Source: Dama dama (Eukaryota > Chordata > Mammalia > Artiodactyla > Cervidae). From it: a stretch of 64,000 nucleotides of DNA. Shown here piece after piece: positions 42,400-54,294 of the stretch. Positions within the stretch are counted from its first letter, which is position 1; every line of letters begins with the position of its first letter. Both the position numbers and the translations under genes were made by a program. The stretch spans positions 23,782,001 through 23,846,000 of the forward strand of contig NC_083697.1 of NCBI RefSeq assembly GCF_033118175.1, written 5' to 3'. Under the pieces are notes generated by a model. The model was given only the letters and a program-made list of their open reading frames with translations. It was not told where the DNA came from and ran no database searches.

Positions 42400-44072
42400 A
42401 TCAGAAAGAGATTCAAATGTAGGTACTTGCAAAGGGTATAAGACTAATATACTTCAGAAAAGCCCAAAACATCCAGTAAAAAGCTATTTACATTCAAAGA
42501 TAATCTTTTATCTCTCTTATGCATGATAAATATGCAAAAATGGACATTTCTGTATACCAATAATAACCAATTACAATTTTTTTTAACTTCTTTTTCAAGT
42601 ATTTACCAAAAATACAAAATACAGATTTAGGAAGTGATATACTCTTCTGGCAGCTCAGCGGTTAAAGAATCCAGCTGGAATGCAGGAGACGTAGGAGACA
42701 CAGGTTCGATCCCTGGATCAGGAAGATGCCCTGGAGGAGGGCATGGCAACCCACTCCAGCATCCTCTCTGGGAGAATCCCATGGACAGAGGAGCCTAGCA
42801 GGCTACAGGGGGTCACAAAGAGTTGGACATGACTGAAGTGACTGAGCACAACTGAGCATCCATTACCAATATTTTAAGAAATAATTTAATTGATTTAGTA
42901 GAAGGAGAAATAGTTCTATTTCCAAATAGATGCCTAATTCCTCACATACACAACATATATGTATCTTTAATGCAATCCCAATCAAAAGCACAATAAGATT
43001 TTTACTAGAATTCTGCAAAATTAAAATAAAATTCATCTGTAAAAACCAATGGGTCAAACTATAAAATTTTGAAAGAGATGAGCAAGGCAAAGACTATTTT
43101 ATCAAATAGTAAAATATAGTATAAAGCAAAAATCCAAACAGTGTGTTAGTTCTAATACAAAACTAGACCTAACACCAATGGGTCTATATAGGAAATTTGT
43201 TATGTATACAAATGTAAGATATGATATGGAAATTTAAAATGCTTTTATAAATGGTATTGTACTATCTCATTAGAAACTGAGGGAGGAAAAAAAAGAAACT
43301 GAAGGAGAGAAATAAACTTAAATCTACACCTCACACAAAACCCAAATAAGTTCCAAATGCTGTTAAGAATTAAAGAAAACATAAAACAAAAACTAGTACA
43401 AAAGATCTAACAATCAAATATTAAGAGGAAGACTAACTTCATACATTTGAAAATAGATAAGATTTCTCTATACAAAGACAGCTTTCCTTTAAAAAAATTT
43501 ACATTATAAACATTAAAATAAAAAAGCATATGGATTAAGAAAAACAATTTCAGCAAAAATGGCGAATGATCATCTTGACAATATAAAAAGCCTGCTCAAA
43601 TCAATTTTTGAATGATGTCAAAATAAACTAAAATAAACTATGTAAAGAGTTCCCACACCTAGACAAGAAAATAAGATGCTAATAAATAATTAGGCAAGGC
43701 ATAAAACACAGACAATTCATACAAAGAAGAAATACAATTAATAAACAAGACTCTGGAAGAAATATTAACATCACTATTAATCAAAGAAATGCAAATTAAC
43801 GCAACAGTGGGGCACCCTTTTCTAACTGTAAGATTAACAAACATTGTCTTTCAATAAAAATACTCAGTGTCAGTGAGATCATGATGAAATCACACAGTCA
43901 TATTTTTGGTATCAAGGGAGAGGTACACAAGCATTTGAGTGACAAAATAGCAAATCACCTATGTTAAAAAAGAAGAAAAAACTTTTTAAAACAGGAAAAC
44001 TGTAAGTACAAAGGTATTTACAGCAGCGCTATATTTTTTATTAAAAATTCTGACAACCATCTAAGTGTCTCG
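42400..44072 (+). mobile_element. Long decayed L1 ORF2 remnant, split by a Bov-tA
   Basis: Very old L1 extending about 1.45 kb without the SINE. Landmarks: 'atgcaatcccaatcaaaagc' (42970), 'ataagatttctctatacaaag', 'gcaaaaatggcgaatgatca', 'aatattaacatcactattaa' with 'tcaaagaaatgcaaattaac' (43765-43800), and 'tttacagcagcgctatattt' (44025). The order is that of ORF2 from the thumb to the C-terminus. Stops and frameshifts are everywhere. Confidence 0.75.
42648..42862 (+). mobile_element. Bov-tA SINE inside old L1
   Basis: 'ggcagctcagcggttaaaga', 'caggttcgatccctggatca', 'ggcaacccactccagcatcc', 'cccatggacagaggagccta' and 'agagttggacatgactgaag'. Small internal differences: a duplicated 'gtaggagacac' in the head and a missing 'tccatg' before 'gggtcac'. 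Confidence 0.93.
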
Positions 44073-44074
44073 GC

Positions 44075-44258
44075 ACGCACTTGCCCCAGGAGGCTCTGCC
44101 ATCCTCCCTGCCCTGCTTCTTGCTCATCCTCAGGCTTCAGCCTCTCCCGAGGACCCTTATCACGGATGTCCCTAGACTTTGGCATGGGACCTGGCACATA
44201 GTAGGGGTTTAGTAACTACTGATTGAATGAATGAATAAATGAATGAACCCATGTTAAA
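44075..44258 (+). mobile_element. L2 LINE 3' end
   Basis: 'tgcccaggaggctctgcca'-like start, then 'gggacctggcacatagtagg' and 'gtttagtaactactgattga', ending in the (GAAT)n tail 'atgaatgaataaatgaatga'. Canonical L2 terminus. Confidence 0.75.
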
Positions 44259-44604
44259 CAGCAGCAGGTTGTATTAGTATGGCTCTTGATGAAATATGAA
44301 GCTATTAATTTGCTAATTATGAAGATTATGTTGCAACTCAGAAAATGCTTCGGGATAGTAGTGCCAAGCGGGGGAAAGAAACAGAATACATAATTGCACG
44401 TATATTATGATTGTAACTAGATAGTAGTTGTAGGCACATGGACAAACCCTGGTGGATATGTAAATTCAATAATGTTTTGTTGTTGTTGTTGTTGGAGCCA
44501 TAGTATTATGGATATTTGTCTTTTTCTTTTTTAAAAAAGGCATATTAATTTTTCTCTTTTTACAACTCTAAAAAGGCGGGAGGTGGGGGTGGAATTCACA
44601 GGCC
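44259..44604. other. No recognisable repeat; (GTT)n run
   Basis: A short GTT trinucleotide run lies at 44476-44492. No gene seen. Confidence 0.45.
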
Positions 44605-44822
44605 ATGAGTTAGGATATTTGGCTGCCAGTCCTGACTCTGCTATTTAATAGCTTCCTGACCCTGGACAACCTGCTGGAACTCTTTGAGCCTCAGTTTCCT
44701 CATCTATTAAATGGGGAAAATAGCTACCTCTCAGAGCTGTTGTGAGGTGTAAATGGCCTAATGCATGTGAAAGGATTTTATAAGCTATAAAGAGCTATAT
44801 AAATGAGATGCCATTATTATTA
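44605..44822 (+). mobile_element. MIR SINE, nearly full length
   Basis: The best MIR of the window: 'ctgccagtcctgactctgct', 'atttaatagcttcctgaccc', 'gagcctcagtttcctcatct', 'attaaatggggaaaatagct', 'gagctgttgtgaggtgtaaa' and 'gagatgccattattattaa', covering tRNA-like, core and 3' parts. Confidence 0.9.
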
Positions 44823-45659
44823 AAGCAGCCTTTGTCTCCTAAGAGAAATGGTCTTTTTTCTTCCAGATTGTTTACATTTAGTCATTTACATATGACACAC
44901 AAAAAATTCCTAAGTTACTGAAATACACAACATCACAAACTAATATTAGACAAACCCTAAGTGCACATCAGGCAGTAGTGGATTTCCCACTGGGGAAGTG
45001 GAAGGACCCATGAGGTGCTGGAGGTGAATGGGAAATGAACCCAAAGGGAAACGGATTCTCCACGTAATCAAATAAGGAAAAGTCACAGAAAAATCTAAAA
45101 CCAACTTTTCAACATTAATTTTTTAATTTTCAAAAACCCGTTCCTGTTCCTAGTTAGCCAGTCCTCTTCCTCCTAGATGGTGACTATTGTTTTATTATGT
45201 GTTCTTCTAGGATACTTTATGCACATGTAAGCAAACACGAATGTGTTACTTTGTTCCTTTCAGAAAAATTGAACTAGGTACATCTTGGTGCTTTTTACAA
45301 AATGGTACACAGAGAATCTCCTTATTTCTTTTGCAGCTGTGCTCTACGTCATTCACTGAATGGATGTGTCTTTATTCATTTATTTTATCAATCCCTTTGG
45401 AAAGAATATCTGAGTTATTTCCAGTCATTTTCTCTGCCCTCTGAGGAAGGGAGGCTTCATTCTGCCTTAATGCCTTAAGCAGTGACAGTGAGGCAGCTAG
45501 AGATCAGGTCCAGAGCGAGCCCAGCCCAGAGACACCCCTGTTCGCTTCTCTTCTGAACAAGCAGACAGACCTTTGGAATCTTCGAAGTTATTTTTCTTGC
45601 CCTCAGTCAAAATCACATAGTTGCAAGGACTTATTTCAGTTAGCCCTTTTCTTAAAAGT
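44823..45659. other. No recognisable gene or repeat
   Basis: At 45120-45430 the sequence recalls the reversed L1 3'-side text ('tcattcactgaatggatgtg'), but similarity is too weak to call. Confidence 0.35.
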
Positions 45660-45815
45660 CAGTATAATGCTATAGTGAAGAGTCTAAAACCAGACCACCA
45701 GGGTCCAAGAACTGGCTCTTCCTACTTACTATTCAAATTCTGTCTCAAAATGGGGATGATAATAGTAAACACCTCACGGGCTTTTATAAGGCTTAAGTGA
45801 GCTATGTATCGGTGG
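45660..45815 (+). mobile_element. MIR SINE
   Basis: 'tgctatagtgaagagtctaa', 'ccaccagggtccaagaactg', 'caaaatggggatgataatag' and 'ataaggcttaagtgagctat' run in forward MIR order, with the core partly deleted. Confidence 0.75.
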
Positions 45816-45909
45816 CTCTTATAATGTCCACATCCTTCAAGGGGTATTTAGGAAGCAGCAACCAAAACAATAAAAGGTGTCTTTATCTCAAGGAAATAAA
45901 TCCCAAATC

Positions 45910-46082
45910 AGTGGTTCTCAAAATGTGATCTGTGGACCAACAGTGTCACCTGGAAACTTGTGAGAAATGCAAACCTGATGAATCAGAATCCCTGAGGGTG
46001 GGAGGGACGACCGAGCAATCTGGTTTTTAACAAGCCCTCTAGGTAATTCCGATAAACACTATGGTTTAAGAACTATTGTTCT
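45910..46082 (-). mobile_element. MER5A (hAT-Charlie MITE)
   Basis: Starts with the terminal inverted repeat 'cagtggttctcaaaatgtga', has 'cacctggaaacttgtgagaa' and 'gatgaatcagaatccctgag', and ends 'tggtttaagaactattg' as the other inverted end. Both ends are present, so it is full length. Confidence 0.92.
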
Positions 46083-46487
46083 AAAATGTAGGGTTTGGCA
46101 GGGGAGGGTGGTTTTAAAGCATACTCAGATCATGGAATGCCTGAAAATCATGTTCTTTATGGGACATCATGAGTTGGTGACACAGAATTTCATGCATTTT
46201 ACTACTGGAAAAATATGCCTATATTATTTGTATGATGTTTTCTGTATCTCAAAAAATATAGAAAATATATTGTTTTCTTTTAGATGACATTTTCAAAGTT
46301 GCCTCTCAGCATCTGCTGGCTACTAATAGTTCAGTAGCATTGATAGATCAAATAGTAGGAGGTGTCAGTTAATTAAAAATATGGAGGTGAAAAATTCAAA
46401 ATGGAAAAATTCTAACTCTGAAACTTACTCTATAACTACAAAATGGGACTGAACCACCATGACTTAACTTTAGCCTTGTTTTCATTT
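46083..46487. other. No recognisable gene or repeat
   Basis: AT-rich spacer without a named repeat. Confidence 0.45.
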
Positions 46488-46600
46488 GTTTATTCACTCA
46501 GCGTTTACTGAGCACTGACTACATTGTCAAAGCTTTCCTGAGCTTTTGGGATTTTAGTGAATAAGACCGGCAAGAGAAAGATATTATCTATCCATTGATC
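46488..46600 (-). mobile_element. L2 LINE 3' end fragment
   Basis: 'tgtttattcactcagcgttt', 'actgagcactgactacattg' and 'gggattttagtgaataagac' are the start of a reversed L2 3' end. Confidence 0.65.
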
Positions 46601-47153
46601 TATCTACAGGAAATCACAGTCCAACTTGTACTATACCCATGTTTCCAAGCCATCGCGCAGAGTTTTCAGAGACAAACAAGCCATTACGGTCCCTGTCCTC
46701 CCTGGAACCAGCACTGTGCCTTCTCCAATGAAGAAATGCTATTATCCTGTACTATAAGCAAAGGATGTCAAATAGGCCTGAAGTTAATTTCAGCCATTTG
46801 GGGGGCCTCTCTGGAGCATTATTTTGAGAAAGATTCTGAAACAATATTCTGACTGGGCAGGAAAGAGTGCTAGACACAAGAAAGAAGGACATACCAACAA
46901 TAAGGATTTTTATTTGAAAACCACTAAGAGTATAGCCTTCCTATTCTTTTAGGAAATAGCCTCTCATTTCCCAAAGGAAAAGGAAAGCTATTTCGCAGCA
47001 TTTCTTGGATTATAAAATCGTACCTTTGGCCTTGTGTCCCTCTGAGGCTCCTGGTATCATTGGCATCCTTTTCTCTTGTGGTTTCCTTCTCTAAGAGCTT
47101 TTGGGAATGGCCTGGTCAAGTTCAGAGTCAGTGAACAGTGCTTCCCTGATGTC
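46601..47153. other. No recognisable gene or repeat
   Basis: An 85-codon plus-strand frame at 46595-46852 has no domain. This is target DNA for the downstream L1. Confidence 0.4.
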
Positions 47154-47485
47154 AAATATATTAGCATAAGACATAGAGAACAGACTTATGGACATGGTGG
47201 GATTGAGGGTAAGAAGGAAAGGGTGGGACAAAGGGAGAGAGTAGCAAGGAAATACACACACTAACATATGTAAAATAGAGAGCCAGTGGGAATTTCCTGT
47301 ATGACCCAGTCTCTGTGACAACCTAGAGAGGTGGCACAGGGTGGTAGGTGGGAGGGAGGCTCAAAAAAAGGGAGGGGACCTATGTATACCTATGGCTGAT
47401 CCATGCTGATGTAGGGCAGAAACCAACACAATATTGTAATTATCCTTCAATTAAAAAGAAATAAATGTAAAAAATATATTAGCAT
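47154..47485 (+). mobile_element. Very short ruminant L1 insertion with perfect TSD
   Basis: Insert 47168-47471 (304 bp) is pure L1 3' UTR: 'aagacatagagaacagactt', 'atggacatggtgggattgag', 'aaaatagagagccagtggga', 'tatgtatacctatggctgat', 'ccttcaattaaaaagaaata' and an A-rich tail. The 14-bp direct repeat aaatatattagcat at 47154-47167 and 47472-47485 is exact. It shows L1 target-primed insertion with strong 5' truncation. Frames over it are not genes. Confidence 0.95.
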
Positions 47486-50452
47486 GGAATGATTCTCTCT
47501 GTAGTGTCCGGGCTGAGGCCCCAGCGCCCATCCCTGCTATTTTCGTCCATTGGCTTCAGGACACCTGGCTTGCTCCTAAGTGTGAAACAGCAGGGTTTAT
47601 TTCCCTGGATGAGAGAGCACACACCCTTTCCCCTTTGCTGCTTGGTTGGCATTACACAGATGTGAACAAATGGCCCTTCCTTTCCACCTCCATGTCAACC
47701 AGCCCCTTGGGATAAACATAAAGAAGATTCCCACTCAAACTTCATGGAAGAAAACACAAGGAGACAAAATGGGCATTAGGGTCAGGAATCACCTGGTTGG
47801 GCTGGTTCTCCATTTGCTCTACAATTAAAAAAGGTGTGTGTGGTATTTCTACCTTACTCTTTATTTGCTTACATGCCTCTCTGACAAGGAAATCATGAAT
47901 CTCTACTTAGGGCTCATTAGGCTCAGAGCTCTGGGGAAGTCTGAACCGGACCAATCTGGCTCATGCGGTCAGCTAGAGCTATAATTTGGAATGTGCTGCA
48001 GAAAATCCATTCCATGCTTTAAATGACAAAAACCCCGGAACTCCATAGATTTTTATTTTCCAGCCCATTTCCTTCAAGAAAAACCAATATGGAAACATTC
48101 CCAGGATATCTTTCAATTAGTTCTACTGAGAACAAATGGGGATTCTATTTATCCTGATTTGCTGAAGATAACTGGAAATCATGTTTCTCTCCCTCCCCCC
48201 AAAATATTATTTTTTCCTCTTCTTTCCTTATGTCTTGTCTTTTTATTCACATCCAAAGAAGTTCACCATATTTGCTCATCACCTGGTTATTTCCTGGTAT
48301 TATTTGGATTTCCTTTTCTTGGCTTTCCTAAATATTTCTATTTTCTTTACAAGTGTCTCAAACATAGTGTTTTTGACCTCTTGTTTTATTTATTTATTTT
48401 TTTGTACTCATCAAAAAGTGCCTATATGTTCTGGAACTAATTCTAAACCCCACCATAAAATGATGCTTTATGATATGTTTAAAGTTGTAAACTGGGAATC
48501 ACATCAATGTGTTCCCTAGATAACTAATTGTAAAAACTTATTAGATCTTCACTCCGTTGATTCTAATTTTATATCACTGTGACATCTGATTAAAATATGG
48601 CTAACTCTCAGTTAACCCTAATAATGGACACGAAGAGTACTGTTAAATTAAATCACAGATTACTGTTTCCATGTTTCTATAATAATATCAATCTCCCCCT
48701 CGTCAGAATGCAGAAGTGACACTAAAGGGGAATACTGACAGGTTTACTTTTTGTTGTTTTTCTTCCTATCTTCTTTTGGAAAACAATGGGCAAAGACAAG
48801 AGGAAAAAGAGTAGGATGAACACCATGAAAGTGCCATGAACCATCCCTAGAGAGTAAAAAAATTGGCTTTTGTTGGGACTTTCAAGACTGTGGATATAAT
48901 ACGCCATGTCCATTCACTGGCTTTAGGCATAGTTTTTACGGCCAGTCATAAAATGGAAAGTAAAGGTTCATTGTGAAACAGTTGGCACATATTTAACAAA
49001 TGTAAGACAAGCTGGCACCACTATAATTTATACCCATTAGCATGGGGTTCAGTGGTGATCCTATGGTAGAGGGCACAGCTAATAAAGAACTTCAAAAGAA
49101 GAGAGAACAAATTACGAAATATAGATTAGTATAAGCAGTTTACATTTTCAACGATGGTGAAACTAAATTTAACTTGCAACGGCTAGCAAATTTCACTATT
49201 AGTTCATATAAATAACCCAGCAAATCTATAAATGGATAAATATTTCACATTTTACCATAAAAAAAAAACCCAGCATAATATCTAAGATCTATACTATTTT
49301 ACTTTCAAAAGAATTGAAATGATAGCTCTTGAAAGCACTAAAGAAAGTTTATCTGTCAAATCTACACTTGTGAAGATTTTCTTTGTGAAGACAGTGACTA
49401 ACTGGATCCCTTTGCCTTGTAATAATAATCCCCCATAGTTCTAAAAATGGGAACTAATTGATTCCTTGACCCTTACTTTTACAGGTAAAACAATTTCATC
49501 TCCATTAGCCCATTTTCCATATCTGTGGTTATCTGGTTATTTTTCTCTGGATCTTTTCACCATTCCCACTTTTCTCTCAAAATAAGACAGTCAGTTAGGT
49601 CTCAGTGAAGTTTCTTTCAAACCCCCCAAGAAGCATTTCCACTTCTTCTAACTCTTGTGTGCTTTGCTTTAGTTTGGGCAATTCCATCAAAAACATAGCC
49701 AGGCACTTCTGGATTCCTAAGAGAAAAGATTTGAACACAAAGATGACAACTAAACCTTTGAAACCATAAGAATACTAATCTCCTTATTAAGAGTATGGAG
49801 GGCCTGCAGAACACGAGCTCCTCTGGAGATCATGCTCTTTACCTGAGAACTAACAGCTCTGCTGCGAGACAGGCTCTCTGCTCATCTTAGGTCTTGCCAT
49901 AAGAGCTTATACTGTGATGCACAAGATAGGAGAGGAATGAGCAGAATGCCATGACGGAGATACTTAAATCAGTTGCTTTTTCGTGCAATAAAGCATGAAA
50001 GTTGGTAAGTCCAGTTCTTTCTGAGACCCCAGAGACCAAAGAGAATTCAGTGAAGGGCAATGATTTGAAGAGCAATTACTATGGTATTCTTTACCAGAAA
50101 TTTTGTGAAATGTAGGTTTGGCACACTTATTTCTGTCATTCTTTTTCACATGTCAAATGCTAAGGTAATCCACTGAAAAATATCGATTTGCTAATTAAAA
50201 CTTGAATGGCCTGGCGTGTTGCATCAGACTGCAGCATGGAGCAAACTGAAGGTTCATCTCAACGGTGTTTACTAGTATCACAATGCTCACACCAAATCCA
50301 CCCCTCACAGGTTATGGAACAAACACAACCGTGAATGCTTGGCGGTCAAACGAAAACAGAGACTCCCGTTTAACTAGAGGGACTGACAGGAGTGCTGTAA
50401 ACCCAAGATTCGTAAGCCCCTGTATACTTCTTCATCACATGTCCTTGTGAGC
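47486..50452. other. 3-kb repeat-poor block without a recognised gene
   Basis: No repeat family is named across about 3 kb. The sequence is AT-rich with a pyrimidine-rich stretch at 48190-48260. Frames to 112 codons (48181-48519 plus) are Phe/Leu-rich products of T-rich sequence. An A-run lies at 49258-49268. It could hold unrecognised old repeats or regulatory DNA. Confidence 0.35.
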
Positions 50453-50603
50453 TTTACTACTCAAAATGTGGTCCCCATGCCTGCAGCATGGGTGAACGTG
50501 TGAGAAATGCAGAATCCCTGGTCCCACCCAGATTTATTAAATCTACATTTTGACAAGATTGCGAAGTGATCTGTATGTATATTACAGTTTGAGGAACACA
50601 ACT
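50453..50603 (-). mobile_element. MER5A (hAT-Charlie MITE), shortened
   Basis: 'actcaaaatgtggtccccat', 'gtgagaaatgcagaatccct', 'ggtcccacccagatttatta' and the end 'acagtttgaggaacac'. About 25 bp of the middle is missing. Confidence 0.85.
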
Positions 50604-51597
50604 TTCATGTGTGTGTGTGTGTATAAATATATGTCAACTACCAGCTGTAAAATGATTTTGTCCTCTTAAGCTCCCTCACCAAGAAGTTAAAAACACTAGT
50701 TTAACAAAAATATAGCAATCACAACTCTCCTGTAAAGCCACTGGCAAAGCCTTTTGTCGTTAGATTCACAGGAAGGCCAGGGGAAAGACAGTTAAAAGAC
50801 GGCTCTTGGCAAAACATCAAATACTCCCTTCCGCGTCTTCCCTTGTCTAGTGAGGAATCTCCCTGGAACTGACTTCTTTATTTCACACACTTTTCTACCA
50901 TTCAGAGTCTAGAAAAACTTCAAAGGAGGACCAGGTGCTCTAAAATTAACAGCTGTTTATTGTTTTAATTAATTTTCTGCAAGACTTCAGTTTCCTAGCA
51001 GTCCTGAGATGATTCTGAACACAACTGGAAGAGCAAGCAGGCTATGAGCATGTTCACCCAAGGATCAACACACCTCTACAACTCACAGCAAGGGAACTCG
51101 GAAAAGGTAGGGGAAGATTTTATCACACAAAGTACTTGGAACCTTCTTTCACCTGTTCAAATGAACACAACAATAGATCGAACTTGAGGTGAATTAAAAT
51201 ACCTTCTTTGAAATGCTGCATGGCTTCCAAACCAGGCTGTGTTTATTTTTCCATGGTGTCAGAACTTCATGGGTAGAACATTTTAGGAACAGAAGCATGA
51301 GTTCTGATGGAAAAGGGACAGGTATCTATAGACGAGATTTCAAAGGATATGGCGAACACTTTCTCACACTTTTAGCTTATTTTCATTGCAGTCAAAACAG
51401 CAACTGGTAGAAATTCTTACTCATTCCCCAAACTATCCCTTTCAAGAAAGTACTTATATATTTTCAGGTACCTTAAAGAATCACTTGTACTTGGGCTCTT
51501 AAATTTCCCCTTCCTTGTCTTCTGTGCCTAGCATATATTGTGTCTCAGTATCTGCAGAGAACAGTCTAAAGACAAGTACTGTACAGGATTCCTTAGA
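50604..51597. other. No recognisable gene or repeat
   Basis: Starts with a short (GT)n at 50608-50622. Frames of 65 codons or less show no domain. Confidence 0.4.
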
Positions 51598-51773
51598 GTG
51601 GTGCTTCCTAAAAAGTGGACCAGAGGTCACCAGCATCACAGTCAACTGGAGTGCTTGTTACAATGCAACTCACAAGCCTCCGAATCTAATGATTCAGAAT
51701 CCACAGACGTTAGGTCTTGGAACCTACATTTTAAAACAAGTTCCTAAGTGATCTTACCTACATACCACTGCTT
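51598..51773 (+). mobile_element. MER5A (hAT-Charlie MITE)
   Basis: Forward element: 'accagcatcacagtcaactg', 'gagtgcttgttacaatgcaa', 'aatgattcagaatccacaga', 'ttaaaacaagttcctaagtg' and the end 'taccactgc'. It accounts for the frames at 51515-51751. Confidence 0.85.
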
Positions 51774-52432
51774 ACAGTTGAAAAAAATCAGCTGAGTTTT
51801 GGATTATGAGAGCACCCCAGCCTACACAGTATTCCATAACTATCTCCAACATGTAGGGAGGGGTACAAATGAGCCTGAAGTGTCTTACCATCTTGGGAAT
51901 CACAAGCAACCTGGGTCCTAGGGGAAAAACAAGGTGTATCAGTGGATATATGTGCTGGTGATTTAAATGGAGGGATGACATCCAGCCCAGGTCCTGTTCG
52001 TCCTGTGAAAAGACATTTCTACAACCAACCATAGCACCCAGCAAGTTCTCTTGAACTTTGGGAACAATCACTGTCAGAAAGAAGTGGGATGTCAGCTAGA
52101 TGGTTTATATTGTAGAAACCACTAAAGTAACACACAACACTTCAATTATGTACCTGCTGGTCCTTGCCTGAATTCCCTTTGCAACTGATTTTCATATCTT
52201 GGGTTGTTTTAGAATTTGCCGGGCCAGGAGTATTAAGTTCCCATTTGCTACCTTCTATGCCAGAAATGATTAGGTTTAAATTTTCCTTCTGGATCAGTAA
52301 TAGACAATTCAGGGTGCATGTACCCATTCACAAAGCTCTAAATTCACAGTGCTCTTGTCACATCATTGGTGTTTTTTGGTCTTTTCGAGGTAGAAAGGAA
52401 ATATTTATTTGAATAGTAGAATAAGAAGGTGA
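51774..52432. other. No recognisable gene or repeat
   Basis: Repeat-poor. A 99-codon minus-strand frame at 51772-52071 has no domain. Confidence 0.4.
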
Positions 52433-52655
52433 TCCAGAAAGAGAGTGCTTCCCTGATAGCTCAGTTGGTAAAGAATCTGCCTGCAATGCAGGAGACCCCG
52501 GTTTGAATCCTGGGTCGGGAAGATCCCCTGGAGAAGGGAATGGCTACCCACCCCAGTATTCTGGCCTGGAGAATGCCATGGACTGTATAGTCGATGTGGT
52601 CGCAGAGAGTCAGACACAACTGAGTGACTCACTTCACTTCACTTCCAGAAAGAGA
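52433..52655 (+). mobile_element. Bov-tA SINE with perfect TSD
   Basis: Body 52445-52643: 'ccctgatagctcagttggta', 'ggtttgaatcctgggtcgg', 'caccccagtattctggcctg', 'agagtcagacacaactgag' and a (CACTT)n tail. The 12-bp repeat tccagaaagaga at 52433-52444 and 52644-52655 is exact, fixing both ends. Confidence 0.96.
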
Positions 52656-53914
52656 ACCATTACAACATTCAATGCTGATAGGAGAATATTAATGCACATT
52701 TTAATTTAAACTCCAAAGACGACAAACGAATTAACTGGTACATATTTTAAACCACTCTTATAGTAAAAGAGTCTCTTTGAATTCTGTTTCTTATCGAGAT
52801 AAGTTCAGTCTTCCATTGAAATCAGCAATGATGTAATAGATTTATTTCTGATACGGTTTTTCCACCAACCCATACACCCAGCCCAGATTCATAAACCGTC
52901 ATCTGGACACGTACAAATTATGATCAATAGTTAACCATCTCATGTTTCACTTAATGTGAGATTTCCTCTTAGAGGTCTTATATTTAAAAAAAAAAATACA
53001 CAAGGAATTAACTTTCACTGCAAAGGAGTACTGGAGGAATATTATGTTTGGCCCATGAACCAAATGATTTCCATTCTTATGTAAAGCGGACAGCCCTAGG
53101 TGTATGGCCAGGCTCCTAATAGATAACCATCAATTATTTTTCCCTAAAATGACTGACTGCTGCCCCTGTATACTACTCCAAACTAACTACACTCAGAATA
53201 AAGTAAGGTTGGCATTTGCATGACGGGAAGTGAACATAGGATCTTTGAGTGACGTATGTAGCCACCCTCACTTACATTTTAACCCTATATTCCCTGTGTT
53301 CTCAACATTACTGATATGCAAACAGAGATTTATGCTGGATGCCTTGTCTCCATGTCCCCCAATTTCCATCATTCCATACAGCTCCCTGTTCAGTGTCTGG
53401 TGTTTCTGGATCTGAAGTGGCCAGATAATTGGCCGATTCATATAGAGCGCTTTAACACAATTTTGTGTGTTCAAGAGACAGCAAGTGAAAAGGTGAGGAA
53501 GATGTCCTTTTTTAAGGTAAGCTTTGTGACGCATACAAGCACCATCAGGTAGGAGTGAAGATGTATGCCTGAGCTTTCATAAAGCTACATGGAGACCAGG
53601 TAAGTGCTTATTCCCAGCTCATATTTCTCCCAGCAAAGGTGTACCGCTCTCACTGGTCATCAGTTTATGAAGTTACTAAGGGCTTGTTTGCCCTTAATTT
53701 CCTAGAGGATTGGTAGGAAATAAAATCAAAGATTATCACAATTTACTTAATAGAGAACTTTTCAAATAAGTTGAATGATTTTACTCAAGTTTTGTAATAA
53801 TTCCACTCTGAGCCTAGATTAAAATTCAGAAGATAGACAGGCCTGGAAAGACAGCATAGAGTGTGTCCTCTGGACCCAGACCTCATCAAACAGGATCTCC
53901 CACCATCCTTACAA
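52656..53914. other. No recognisable gene or repeat
   Basis: Repeat-poor, AT-rich; an A-run at 52986-52997. Frames of 61-88 codons at 53230-53552 overlap in several registers and lack domains. Confidence 0.4.
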
Positions 53915-54062
53915 GAATCCTATAAAGTTTTCTTATACCCATTTTACAGACGAGGAAATAGGTCGTTTGGCTAACTTCACATGGTTGGAAAACATCAGAG
54001 GCAGGAATCGAACACACACCTTCTTTCTTCAAAACCCATGCATATAAGCTCTAAATCTAGTG
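53915..54062 (-). mobile_element. MIR SINE
   Basis: 'tacccattttacagacgagg', 'aaataggtcgtttggctaac', 'ttcacatggttggaaaacat', 'aggcaggaatcgaacacaca' and 'cccatgcatataagctcta' in reversed MIR order. Confidence 0.75.
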
Positions 54063-54126
54063 TTGTACCAAGTATAGCATGCACACGCTCCTTTAGGTGG
54101 TACCTGGAAGAAAGCTTCACTTGTGC

Positions 54127-54294
54127 AATAGTTCTCAAACCTGACTGTGAGTGAGAATCATCTTGAAGCTCGCTAAAATGCAGAACCCCACAGCCTCCCC
54201 AAGGGCTGACTTTCGAGTCAGCACCACACAGGTGATTCTGCAGCGTGTGTTCTGACAGCCTCACTCTGAGAAACTCACTAGAGACAGAAATATT
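54127..54294 (+). mobile_element. MER5A (hAT-Charlie MITE)
   Basis: 'aatagttctcaaacctgact', 'gtgagtgagaatcatcttga', 'agctcgctaaaatgcagaac' and the terminal 'cactctgagaaactc'. The middle is partly rearranged relative to the usual order. Confidence 0.82.
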
